The notes: generated by a model from the letters alone, not told the origin. A stretch of DNA of 24,102 nucleotides from Syncephalis plumigaleata (GCA_025201365.1 JAIXMF010000209.1:1-24102), one strand, 5' to 3'; positions 7,402 through 18,048 are shown, counted from the stretch's first letter. Program-made: numbers and translations.

Positions 7402-9887
7402 TTATGGATACCACTGTAGACCAAGTGACATGGCCATGAACGAGCATTTATCGACCATCTTATCGATTTGCTGTGATGTTGATTGTCCGCCATGTCCACT
7501 CTTGGTGTTCACGAGTAACATCAATGGATTCGGATTGTTGGGCAACGTTTGCTGTAGTTGAGCGGCCATTTTATAGGAATGCGATGGTACAACACGATCA
7601 TCACCATCGCTTGTCATCAATAGCATGGCGGGGTAGCGATTGGTCTTGGGTATGTTATGAAGGGGTGAGTAAGTGCGTAGATACATAAAATCTTCCTTTT
7701 TCTCGGGATCACCGTATTCTGGCTTCCAGAATCTGCCAGCGGTGAATTTGTGGAAGCGTAGCATATCCATGACACCTACAGAAGGTAGACCGCAGCCAAA
7801 TAGTTCGGGTGTTTGATTGATAGCTGCGGCAACCAATAGTCCACCGTTGGACGCGCCTTCAGCCGTGATCAATTGCGGTAGCGTGTACTTTTTACTGATC
7901 AGGTATCGTGCGGCATTTTGGAAGTCGGTGATGGAATTCTGCTTGTTATGCAGAATGCCACTCTTATGCCATACATCGCCGTACTCGCCGCCACCACGTA
8001 CGGCTGCCAATGCAACAATACCGCGGAAATGCTTAATGAAGATGTACCAAAATGCATTGAATAAAGGTAGAGTTAATGTGGAGAAACCGCCATAACCGTA
8101 GAGTAAGACCGGTCGAGGTTGACCAGGTTTGACATCTTTATGACGAGCAATGAATAACGGGAATTTTACGCCGCCTGCACTTGTTACAAGAACACGTTCC
8201 GCCACGATTGACGAGCTATCTAGATTTGGTATATTTACTCGGTGGAATGGCAATACCTTTTGCGTGGCAAACGAATAATGGTAAACGGAATTGGGTTCGG
8301 TGAACGAGGTGAACGAGAAGAAAAACTCATTATCCTTACGAAGGCTACTAATAAAAGAGATGGAACCGGTGGGCAAGTCGATATAACGCACGAAATTACC
8401 AGTCTTCAATTCATGGATGGCCATATTGGGTTTAGCATCTTGTAAATAGCTAAGGATAAGATAGTCCCTGGCTACCGGTGATACAGATCGCAGTATATCG
8501 ACCGGATGTTGTGGCACAATATCGATCAATTTGCCATCCGACTTTGTAATATCATAAGCGACTATCTTGTAGCGTGGTGCGTTGAGATTGGTATAGAAAT
8601 AAAAGATGTTATCGTTATTAGCAAGACTAGAAAGGTGTATTAGTAAGTGAGTAAGTTAGCAAATCATATACCGCTGTCAATTGTTTCTCATACTTACTAG
8701 CTAATAACAACATCTTTATAGCCGAACAACCTATTGAACTTTAGTTGCCCTTCCATTCCCTTGTTCTTAGTCAATGGAGCCACTAGTACGTGTGAGTTTG
8801 GATTGTCAGCGTCAACGTAGATCATTAACCAACGACCGTCATCGGTAATTATCATCGAGTAGTACTCGTCCTTTCCGCTAGGATCATAGTATACAAGCTG
8901 ATCTTGAGATTGCGGTGTATTCAATCTATGATAATAAATCATTGGATTTTGATGATCTTCTTGCTTAGCATTAGCGGGTCCCGCATTTGCACCGAGCTTC
9001 TCATAACTCTAATGACACAGTAAGTCATATATGAATCTATAAATTTACCACCACTATACGAAACATACCTGGTAGAAAAAGCCAAGATCATCATGAGTCC
9101 ATGCGATGTCGGTATATTTAGCCTTCTCAACCGCATGCTTTAGTGAAGTGCCAGCTTTGCACAAAGGAGTATCCTTAACGCAGCGTGTATAAATGGTGGT
9201 TTCGTCGCTACCGCCATAGCTAACGGCATAAGCGAAATAGTTGCCAGATTCGGAGAATTCGTGATCCGCCATGCGGGCCGAACCATCTTTAGACAGCGTG
9301 TTAGAATCGAAGAATACTTTTCGCGGTTCATTCAACGATTCCTGGTAATACATAACCGGCCGTTCTTGGCCTGCACTAGTGATATCGGTGTAGTATCTAT
9401 TGCCTACTCTATACGGACAGGCCATCCTAGTGAATCCGTACAACTCTGCAAGTCTAATGGCAGCCGGTATAATCAGTAAGAGTATACGCAAATAACAATA
9501 GTGATCGCTTACTTTTGCCTATACGCTGCTCTATTCTTATCTCGTTGCAGGTATTCCCTGGTAACCATGTTCTCCTGCTCTATAAATTTCTACAAATCAT
9601 TTAGCAATTTCTACCTGCATTATATGTTAATTAGCCAACCTTAGTCATGGGATTTGTGGGGTTTTCTAGCCATCGGTAAGGATCGTAAATCGGTTGACCA
9701 TGTTTATTTTCAACTATCGATGTATCTGGCACCGCTTGCGGATACCTCCAAGTTGTCGATTCCACAGGTTCTACAATGTTATTAGCATGAATGACCGTAG
9801 AAAGCATTTGTATCGTTTACCTAGTAGTGTAAGTGTTGCGGCAACCACCGTAAGCGTCAATACTATACGCGAAGTAAAAGAATGCAT
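7402..9887 (-). CDS. PREP: Prolyl oligopeptidase (S9A serine peptidase) with N-terminal signal-like segment
   Basis: Six exons join in frame: 9887-9821, 9770-9640, 9589-9513, 9453-9069, 9008-8698 and 8626-7402. They total 2196 nt, or 731 residues, close to the family's usual length of about 710. Introns are 50, 50, 59, 60 and 71 bp, all GT-AG, the second with a weak GTTGGC donor. The N-terminal propeller begins near DPYRWLENP. Catalytic residues by homology are Ser583 (GASNGG), Asp666 (DDRVVP) and His702 (SGHGG), and the substrate-pocket loop FWKPEYGDP is present. The enzyme cleaves short peptides after proline. Residues 1-22 (MHSFTSRIVLTLTVVAATLT, then LL) resemble a signal peptide or anchor, although typical family members are cytosolic. 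The chosen ATG has A at -3. An in-frame ATG at 9965 would add another hydrophobic stretch. The gene sits between inverted repeats and may have been flipped with them. Confidence 0.93.
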
Positions 9888-10257
9888 CGTGATGAACGTT
9901 AAGATGAGACATAAAAGAATGCTATGTAGTCCGGTAAGCTTATTTCGTATACGCTTTATATACATTCGCAATCATCGATGGCAAAATGGCTACAATGAGC
10001 ATAGGAGTTAAAACCACATACCATATATAACATCCACATGTATAATGCAGCCGTATTTAATACCTTTACACATGCAAAACACATGTCAAATCAAACTTGC
10101 AAATTGATTCAATAAACGTCACTTCCATTTACGGTATCAGTAACTATTACAATTATAACAGTAATTTATTTTATGTATTGATCTCTTCTCACTTCTTATC
10201 AAAGCAAGTAACACTTGGTTCACTCATTAATTGGCTTTATAGTTCAGCCAACTGTAA
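9888..10257 (-). promoter_or_regulatory. Upstream region of the prolyl oligopeptidase gene
   Basis: No gene is seen. On the minus strand TATATAAA spans 9962-9955, about 70 bp upstream of the chosen ATG, and is a plausible TATA box. That placement also argues against the alternative ATG at 9965. The promoter is short before arm A-right begins. Confidence 0.4.
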
Positions 10258-10593
10258 CAAGTACGCGACAGTAGTTAACTATCATGTGCAATAGAATGAC
10301 AATTTGATACTATGCGTCAGAATAGCGTGTTTACCTTCCTTGTCGCATAACAGTACCGAGAATAGTAATTGAATACATGTTCGCTACTTACAAGCTGAGC
10401 GTATTTGGATTCTTTCTTTTCTATTTGTATATCGTCGTCTAAAGCACGTGTACAACGTACAAAGGTGCGCTACGTTTGACCAATGTCGTTCACGCGGTAA
10501 TCCTCGGTAAAAAGAAAAGAACTATCTATTGATGCGATTATACTGCATTACCTCTGTAATATGACCGAGATGGGGTTTTATCAACGTACAAAC
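10258..10593 (-). repeat. Inverted repeat A, right arm
   Basis: Reverse complement of 4308-4644 at roughly 97% by eye. It lies immediately upstream of the peptidase promoter. No gene or RNA is seen. The tRNA-Ala next to the left arm is not part of the copy. Confidence 0.88.
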
Positions 10594-10919
10594 ACGGTTA
10601 CAGACTCCACTGCTGGGATGTATTCCATTTTTATAACTTCATTTATTACTCCATGTAAATTTCATCAGCTTTATTTATATTATAATAGGGCTTGTTTTCC
10701 TCTATCTAATAATATACAAATGATATTATAGTAAGTAATAGAATGTTTATTCTCTATGCTTCAAAATACGACTGCATTCCGGCAGTTGTGTGGAGGAACC
10801 CGATTTTCTAATCCTTTCTAATAAGCTACTTAACACTTTATTAATATCCATTGTATCATCCCATTAATCGTTATTCAATCATATCCACTCTCTCTTCACT
10901 ATCTCATTTCCCCTTCGTT
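10594..10919. other. Spacer between repeat arms A-right and B-right
   Basis: AT-rich, non-coding sequence that I could not match to the left side. I see no gene, RNA or transposon hallmark. Under the inversion model the two arms should have met here, so this is either later-inserted sequence or diverged arm sequence. Confidence 0.4.
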
Positions 10920-12201
10920 CAATAATCACGTAAATATTACCGTGACACTGATAGACGATAGCAATGCTCGTTAACACATACACACACACACTCGTTTATT
11001 GCTTTTTATTCTTTTATTCGTCTTCTACTCACACATACACCACTACAACTCATGCTTTTCCTCTTACTCCACCTTCGTTTATTGTTATATACAGGCTACG
11101 CTTAGCTGCAAGCGTATACTACTTGTCTTTGTGTTGTTCTCGGTCGGTCGTCTTATTCCCGTCTAGTCTACCGCTTTGCCAATGACTACTTGTCGAATAT
11201 GTTGATTGTATGTCGCGTACTCGTATTTTGTATCACTACTCGTCGACAGCCTCACTCCAATCTGTATACTCTGTCATAAGCACACTTTACTCTTCACGCT
11301 GTGTAGTAATTGGTTCTTTATTCGTTGTCGATCAACGTGGCATATACTCCACTGGGTCCTTCATACTGGTCTATCCTCTATTCAGTTCTCTCCTTCTCGC
11401 TCCCTTGTCTACTTGCTTGCGACACTCCCTTGTCCTCACTCGTGTATTTCTATTATTTCATGCCGTGTCCTTTATTCACGGCGTTTGTTTACCGCGTTGT
11501 ACCACTTTATTCACGTTGACTTGCTGATCATTGCTTGTAGTATGTGGGACACGTACGCATACATAACACTCGCGCTATGCATTAGACGCCACACTTGCTT
11601 GTCAGCATACAACGTCTCCACTCGCTGCTTTGCCTTACTTACTCGTTATTTATAAATATATGCAAGTACGCAGTACTCGTGTTAATCACTAGCCAGTGCT
11701 TTTGTTCATCTAATTGCGACATGTATACGTAACGAACACTACACCTTCTACTCGTGTGTTGTGAAAGTACGCGTACATACATAATGTCCGCGCTAACTAC
11801 TACCAATCACGTCGCTTAGTGCTTTCTATTTGTAGTGGTATTGTCTGACATTGTATTGCATATTGTAAATGTGCCGAGGCAATCCTATATGATGGCTATA
11901 TCTTTATTTGCATAGTATATATCAATAGCTAACATGGCACTAATAGAGGGTAATAACGGCATTAGTACATCCATTCATTGCTCATTAGCATGGTATTACA
12001 GTGTCATTCCAATCGATTAACACAGTTAGTCATTAACATTTGTTCTTATTAATAAATAATCTTGCGCATTCATTAGCACCATTATCATTATCGAAGTCAA
12101 TTAATTTGTTAACGCTCCATTATAAAATTCTCCACATTTATTAATAAAGGGTCTACTGAATTAATGACTAACAATGTTAATCGGTCGGAGAAGTCTTGTA
12201 A
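10920..12201 (-). repeat. Inverted repeat B, right arm
   Basis: Inverted copy of 4639-6285. The core at about 11048-11975 shows no difference from the left arm. The edges (10920-11047 and 11976-12097) are clearly diverged, and the match to the left arm's outer end resumes at about 12150-12201. The plus strand is pyrimidine-rich, the mirror of the left arm. Overlapping open frames (for example 11206-11655) are the same as those in the left arm and are not taken as genes. Confidence 0.88.
11996..12201. mobile_element. MITE-like palindromic element, right copy
   Basis: Ends at 11996-12036 and the reverse complement of 12161-12201 match at about 30 of 41 positions. Both begin TTACA and share the blocks CGATTAACA and GTTAGTCATTAA. 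A 206-bp non-coding palindromic unit of this kind is typical of MITEs, but no target-site duplication could be seen. It may be just a palindrome at the edge of the inverted repeat. Confidence 0.35.
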
Positions 12202-12369
12202 CATAAAAATATAAATAATTTATTATTTGATAACTTATTCATAATAATATAGGTGAATAAATATTGACATGATGATTTTGAGATAATTATAAATACTAGT
12301 CTTCGTTAACGAATAATAACAAACATAAAACTAATAGAAGCAAGCCATTAATGATTTCTTCTTTGCTTA
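12202..12369 (-). other. 3' flank of the PH-like-domain gene
   Basis: Very AT-rich non-coding sequence downstream of the stop codon at 12370-12372. It is a probable 3'UTR, and no other feature is seen. Confidence 0.35.
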
Positions 12370-15300
12370 CTAGGATCTACCTTCTTTACGACGCAGTCGC
12401 ATACTTTTCCTGCCACTACCACTATTCTCTTTGTCATCGGTACTACCAGATGGATCATCTCGAGTACGATGGTAAGAGGAGTGTCGATCACTAGTACTGG
12501 TACCCGATGGCGGTCTACGTGATTGAGGTGGCGGATACAACTCGGTAGAATAGGTGCCGTATGGATCTACTGGTGCACTTCCATTAGTTAATGGCATTTG
12601 CGTACTGTGATGTTGCTGTTGTTGATCACTATTGCCATTACCGAATGTAGCCGTAGAAGATCGATCTGTACCTAGTGATAAACGCGGAGGAGGTGGAGGT
12701 AATGCCTGAGACGCGGATTGATAATATGGATGATTATAAGCATATGGATAGGATGGTGAATGATATGAGTGAGGCATGCCATCATAAGGCGGTGGATATC
12801 GTTGATACGAAGCAGCACGAACCGACTTGCTTGATGATGTATTCTCATGATAATATGGATAATGTGCAGCACCTGGATGTCTAGGTGGCATAGGAGGAGG
12901 CGGCGGCGGTGGCATAGGAGGTCCACGATAGTCTCCATGTAACGATGCTGGTGGATAAGCAGCATGATAACTGTCATAGGATCGTCGATGAGGGTGTTCT
13001 TTGTCACTTGTTGCTGCACGATGACTACGGCGATCGTACCAGTTGTTGTCGTCGTCGTCATCGACCCAGTTTTCATCTAGATCATCCCATCTTCCATTCC
13101 CATTAGCTATATGACTGCTTCGTCGACGAAATGAGCTCGCTTCACTTGATCGATGTTTACGTGACTTGTATTTATCCTCATTCTCTTGTGTATCTTTATG
13201 CTTTGTCATTGTATCCTCGTTTGCATAGTGGCTTGATCGACGATGACGACTCGTGTCCGCATGATCTCTATTATAGCGATCTCTTTCCCGCTCTCCTCTT
13301 TCTCGGTCTTTGCTTCTTTCCGACTTCTCCTTTGGTTTAGCAATGGATGCATCGCTTGGTTTGTGTGATAATATATCAGCGCATCGTTGCAAGTTAGTAG
13401 TATCCGGTACTGGCCGAGGAGTGGGTGCTACTACATCCACGTCAGTTGTATGTACTCGTGGTCCACCCGCAATGCTGACCGATTTACGTGGAGATGTTGT
13501 TGGATTCTCCATAGAATTGGATCTAGATCGATTGGCTATCGCTTCACGTAGTGATGTAGATGCGCCAGTGTTATTGTTATTACTATTACTGTTATTACTA
13601 TTGCTGCTGCTGTTGTTGTTGGATCCAAAACAGATGGGCGATCGTTTAGCACCTCGTCGCTTCAGATCGGATCCAACGGAGTCCATGCCATCGTTATATT
13701 TGTTGTCGGTAGATGATGTTTTCGGGGAAGCTGCAAGTTGTTCATCAGCAGCTGTATGTCCAGATTGCGCTACATCGGATGTAGCAGTGCCATCACTAGC
13801 TACTTCAGGTTTACTTATGCCTGGATCGCTTAATCGAATGATAACACCCTTCGTGGATTGGATACGAGCCACGCGTGCTTGTAGTTTCGGTTCAGCTCCA
13901 TTATTTTGCGACACTGATGAGGAGCGGGTAAGTACGCGGTCATCGCCATCTACTAGTACAACTTCTACGCGTCGTGGTCTACGCTCTCGTCGAAGTGTAG
14001 ACAGTCCACGGCGTACTCGACCGGTGGATGAGGTACGCGTTGGACGTGATGTACGCCGAGTGACCGTGGTAACCGAACCACCTGCCGCAGTAATCATGGC
14101 ACTGGCCGATGATCGTGATGCACTCGGTGCCGTAGTGTTATTACTATACTGACCGGTAGTCACTGCTTGTAATCGTTGCTTCCTCTCTGCCTCCTCTTGA
14201 TCCGCCATGTCTAATGCTTTCTCCATAAGTGCTGCCGGTAAGATAGCTGCACTAATTGAATAGTCAGTAAGTGATCGTTTCTGACTTTTACTTGGCGGTG
14301 TTTCCGACGCTTGTTGCGATTGTTGAGAATATTTCTGATGCTCTCCATTTAATGCTCGCATTGAATCCGCTAATGATTTACCTTCCTCTTCATCATCATC
14401 CTCATCATCCTCATCGTCGACATTACCATCACTGTTGTTATTTACCTCTAATCTACTACTCCTATTACTGGATATCGATTGATCTGATTTCGTATTTACA
14501 ACAGGCTTTGTCGCTACGGTATTTGTGTTCATGGGTGATTTGTTTTTTCCTTCACCTTGAAGTATCGACTTGTAGTGTTCATACGTTTCCGCGTCCTTCT
14601 CATCCTTTATCTTAACAAATGATTGTAAAACATGTGCCCTCGCATCTTCACGACTCAAGTAGGTTCGTTCACCGTCATTGCTAGTTAGCTGACTCTTATC
14701 TGCATTAACGGGCGATGTGGCATGATCCGCCTCTATAGTCGTGGCATCTGAATTGGCTGTATCTACAGGATGATGCTGGTGCTGCTGTTGCTGCGGTATG
14801 GGAGTTGACGTAGATATTGGTCGAGCTACACCATGAATTGAAGTGGCAGTCGATATCGGTAGATTATTCACTGATGGATTAATCACCACGCTAGTTGCGG
14901 CCAACTCATTGACGGTCTCGCGCGCTCTGCCCACCCAAACGTACATGGCCCATGCTTGCGTAAGAATGTAGGCCCAGCGTTGTAAATCACGAACACTCTC
15001 TGCACGCAACACGCGTACATTTCCACCCATTGTCCTCAGCACAAGACATCGTTCACGAGCACGTTGCCGTTTTCGACGTGCATAGCTTACCGCATTGAGT
15101 GCCGCATCGATAACTCCTTGTGCTGTAGCGGGTGGACATATAACCTCAATCCCTTCAATGTCAGAGACGGGTAATGACCATAGTAGTCGTTGAAAGTATT
15201 TTACCGGTTCCTGCTTACCAGCCAGGTAACTAGCGGTTTTAGTGGGTGTGGCAAGCAATGGCGAGTTTAACGCGGGTGTCGGATAAGGATCGGTAGGCCA

Positions 15301-15924
15301 GTACGGCTTGTCCTCTTGCTGCGGATGATCCACTAAAGTGTCAGGTGGAGCGCGGCACTTGTAGGCGTCGAGACAACATAGAAGACGTCCATCAAAGCGA
15401 AACTCCCGCCTATACCATCTTGCTTGGCTGCCACCGTTAGGATTAGCCTCGGGTACAAGTGTTTTCAGATGGCCTGCATAAACAGGTGCGTGTACCGGTA
15501 CCGTCACCAATATGTCGTTTGATAATGGTGGAATGGTGGCTTCAGAAGTCGGGGATGCCACCTCTGTGCCATCTGGCTGGCGATTAAACATGGAAGCAAG
15601 GGTGTGCGATGTTTGCGTAACCGTAGGCGGGTAATGCGTCAGAGAGCAAAGAGTGGCGGCCGTGTGAGCAGGTAGGGAAGTAAAATTGCTCTCACCGCTA
15701 GGTGCCATAGAAAACTGCGAATTCAACGTGGCGTACGATGTAGAAGGTAGAATGCGACAAGTTGTTTGTGTAGGTGAATCTCCTGACGATTGGCAGTCAT
15801 TGCCTTCATTGTTCTCAAGTGTTGCCGTAGTCATTTTACTGAGCGATGGAGTTGTTTGTTTGTTTAAGTTTACGGTATCCGTTTGAATGCAAATTTTGTC
15901 ATACCTATTGATGGCCAAAGTCAT
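12370..15924 (-). CDS. Large PH-like-domain protein with long disordered regions
   Basis: One uninterrupted frame of 1184 codons from the first in-frame ATG (15924) to TAG (12370-12372). A second ATG at 15834 (residue 31) has a better context (A at -3) and could be the true start. Residues about 147-331 (bases 14932-15486) look like a pleckstrin-homology domain: a first strand YAGHLKTLVPE, a basic WYRREFRFDGRLLCCLDAYK segment, a long insert, then ERCLVLRTMGGNVRVLRAES and a final helix with the signature Trp (DLQRWAYILTQAW). PH folds bind phosphoinositides or proteins, so a membrane-cortex or signalling role is possible but unproven. The rest is low complexity: an acidic run near residue 508, an Asn run near 775, an Arg/Glu/Ser-rich block at about 868-928 and a poly-Pro segment near 1005 that could bind SH3 or EVH1 partners. 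I do not recognise a named orthologue. Confidence 0.8.
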   Translation of the reverse strand: MTLAINRYDKICIQTDTVNLNKQTTPSLSKMTTATLENNEGNDCQSSGDSPTQTTCRILPSTSYATLNSQFSMAPSGESNFTSLPAHTAATLCSLTHYPPTVTQTSHTLASMFNRQPDGTEVASPTSEATIPPLSNDILVTVPVHAPVYAGHLKTLVPEANPNGGSQARWYRREFRFDGRLLCCLDAYKCRAPPDTLVDHPQQEDKPYWPTDPYPTPALNSPLLATPTKTASYLAGKQEPVKYFQRLLWSLPVSDIEGIEVICPPATAQGVIDAALNAVSYARRKRQRARERCLVLRTMGGNVRVLRAESVRDLQRWAYILTQAWAMYVWVGRARETVNELAATSVVINPSVNNLPISTATSIHGVARPISTSTPIPQQQQHQHHPVDTANSDATTIEADHATSPVNADKSQLTSNDGERTYLSREDARAHVLQSFVKIKDEKDAETYEHYKSILQGEGKNKSPMNTNTVATKPVVNTKSDQSISSNRSSRLEVNNNSDGNVDDEDDEDDDEEEGKSLADSMRALNGEHQKYSQQSQQASETPPSKSQKRSLTDYSISAAILPAALMEKALDMADQEEAERKQRLQAVTTGQYSNNTTAPSASRSSASAMITAAGGSVTTVTRRTSRPTRTSSTGRVRRGLSTLRRERRPRRVEVVLVDGDDRVLTRSSSVSQNNGAEPKLQARVARIQSTKGVIIRLSDPGISKPEVASDGTATSDVAQSGHTAADEQLAASPKTSSTDNKYNDGMDSVGSDLKRRGAKRSPICFGSNNNSSSNSNNSNSNNNNTGASTSLREAIANRSRSNSMENPTTSPRKSVSIAGGPRVHTTDVDVVAPTPRPVPDTTNLQRCADILSHKPSDASIAKPKEKSERSKDRERGERERDRYNRDHADTSRHRRSSHYANEDTMTKHKDTQENEDKYKSRKHRSSEASSFRRRSSHIANGNGRWDDLDENWVDDDDDNNWYDRRSHRAATSDKEHPHRRSYDSYHAAYPPASLHGDYRGPPMPPPPPPPMPPRHPGAAHYPYYHENTSSSKSVRAASYQRYPPPYDGMPHSYHSPSYPYAYNHPYYQSASQALPPPPPRLSLGTDRSSTATFGNGNSDQQQQHHSTQMPLTNGSAPVDPYGTYSTELYPPPQSRRPPSGTSTSDRHSSYHRTRDDPSGSTDDKENSGSGRKSMRLRRKEGRS

Positions 15925-16177
15925 GAATATAGACGCTGGATTATAATAATACGACAAGGAAAGAAGAAGGAAAAGAAGGAGAACAAGAATAAGGTAGTCA
16001 GTAGTTGGTCAATGAAACAAATGAGCAAACAAGCAAGAACCAAGAACTGAGCTGACCAGTAATAGTAGCTCTACTTTCAAGCGGTAAACCAATAACGAAA
16101 GCTATTTTAAGTAGTAACGCTGCTAATAATACTCACATTTATGGTTGTAGATACAAGCGTGCCGTCCACTATTCGCG

Positions 16178-16220
16178 AATAATAATAATAATAATAGTGG
16201 TAGTGGTAGTGGTAGTAATA
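16178..16220. repeat. Compound microsatellite (AAT)n-(GTGGTA)n
   Basis: AAT units run to about 16195 and are followed by GTGGTA units, within non-coding sequence. Confidence 0.85.
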
Positions 16221-16640
16221 ACGAAAAAGAAAGAGAAGCGATGGATAGTAGGTGGAACAAGGGAATAGGAAAGTATTAGTGCGTTAACATAAGTACAAAT
16301 GTAGCAGTGATAGCAAATGTGTGATCTTCTGACGACGCTATGCGTCATGTAATAGGCGTGGATGAAAGTAGAAGGCGAGTTTCTTGGTTAGTTATTATGG
16401 AAATCCGGTTGGTTTAACAGAACAATCAATGTTCTATCACCTGACGCTCAGCTGAAGTTCAGATCAATGTATATTAATAGAAGCCATATGGAGTGTAATT
16501 ACTGTATTAGTAGTGATAAGCCTGTTTTGTTTAGTTGCTTTGTTGTGGCTACGTAATTAACTATTCGACAACAAGGAGAGTAGATCGAGTTAGACATGGA
16601 TAACTAACTATTTATTAATTAATAGGTTGATAGTAGAGGA

Positions 16641-16663
16641 TGAATGAATGAATGAATGAATGA
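16641..16663. repeat. (TGAA)n microsatellite
   Basis: Five TGAA units plus a partial unit. TTCATTCC-type repeats of the opposite complement occur near 17385-17440. Confidence 0.85.
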
Positions 16664-18042
16664 TCTAGTAGCATTGTTAACGTACAAAAGAGAGGTTGAA
16701 TGATAGAGTGAACGAATCTATTCATGTGATACTCCTCATTTCTACACCTATGACGACGCTTGGCCATTGTTGAACTGCGTTACACCGAGCAAGGACTTTT
16801 CTCTTGCTTATCCTTATGCTTCAATCATTGATCAATCATGTTTGCTAACCTATTTGTACGGATGCAGTAAACTATCTCGGTATCAATATTGATAGTAAGT
16901 AAATACGCCGAGGAATGTTAAAAGATATCAAAAACTCCGGTATGGAGTTTTAAATAGGCTCATGGCAAATGTCCGCAATGTAAACAAATATTAATACATT
17001 TTTATTGATACTACATTCATTTATATGCTTGTAATAGTATCTTTTACTAAATGATCTTATAGATACAATGGCAATAAATACGTACGCTAAGGCAAGTTTC
17101 ATATTCTATTACGCTTGTTAAATGCCATCGTTTCCACTTGTGTAGCTACAATGTTTCTGTCAACTTTTACGATTATCGTATAATCAAGTAAACAGGCAAG
17201 CTAACAAGCAATAATATATTGTCATTAGATAATGGAGCATCGACATGAGTCTAGAAAGAAAAGCGTCACAGATAATGGCATTCAATGAATATAGCGTAAC
17301 AGATGACCATTTACGGTAGTGTCGCATATCATTACCGAAATGGATAAGAATGTGATGCAGTGATAGTTCTATGATGATAGTCGCATTCCTTCATCTGTTC
17401 CTTCATTCCTTCATCCGTTCATTTCTTCATTCATCGACTCGTACCCATTTGTTCGAATATCTTTGTCCCGAGCCCATTTCTAGTCTTACTTGCCTTTCTT
17501 TTTCCTTCTACATTCATACTTTTCCATCTTCAATCTTTTCCTAACTTCTGCTATCTATCCTAGTCTGTTCTATTGGTGTGGACAATTTATGCATTCGTAT
17601 ATGCACGCCAATATACATTAGCATACATTCGCAAAATCCGCCCTTCTTTAGTAGCAACGACGCGCATTTACTCCAATCTCTCGCAGTATTCATCTCGTCT
17701 CTACTTTTATTATCGCAAGTCTAATAGGGTAGGTGAGCGACTTTTGCTTCATTGCATTCTGGTAGGACGAATACTAACGAGTGCTTGTTCTATACAAGCA
17801 GTACCGCTACTGTTCAAGTCTCAGCTTTACGCCAAGCAGACAGCCTTTCTTTTCAGTATTCACATCATTGGTTTTCTCCCCTCTACACCGGGCAGTTTAC
17901 TCGACACGAGACTATCACCAGCAGTTGTTAGCTCTTCATATCGATAGTCTACAGTAGTAATACAGTGTCTCTTGGTGTATTAGTAATTGTTGCTGTTGTT
18001 GTTGTTATTCTTTCTTGTGATTCCCACGCGGTTATTGCATTA

Positions 18043-18048
18043 ATGTGA
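18043..18048 (+). promoter_or_regulatory. Minimal upstream ORF (ATG-TGA) before DIP2
   Basis: ATG is followed directly by TGA, 40 bases before the main ATG at 18089. If it lies in the mRNA leader it could stall or divert scanning ribosomes. Whether transcription begins upstream of it is unknown. Confidence 0.3.

Larger units (their letters stand above)
15925..18042. promoter_or_regulatory. Divergent intergenic region between the PH-like gene and DIP2
   Basis: No gene is supported in this 2.1 kb. The minus strand just upstream of the PH-like gene is CT-rich (about 15956-15990), and the plus strand before DIP2 is CT-rich at about 17385-17540 with repeated TTCATTCC-like units. Such tracts commonly lie next to transcription starts in filamentous fungi. 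An open frame at 17573-17947 begins at a non-ATG codon and has no domain signal. Both genes probably take their promoters from here. Confidence 0.45.

Noticed and set aside
4308-12201. A single composite transposon bounded by repeat A or repeat B as terminal inverted repeats
   Set aside because: The two repeat pairs interleave rather than nest, no target-site duplication was seen at the outer ends, and no transposase lies inside.
13310-14152. 280-codon frame antisense to the PH-like gene, with a poly-Leu run
   Set aside because: The Leu run is the complement of the Asn codon run of the sense gene, so it is a shadow frame.
17573-17947. 124-codon frame upstream of DIP2
   Set aside because: It begins at a TTG codon, lies in AT- and CT-rich leader-like DNA, and has no domain signal.
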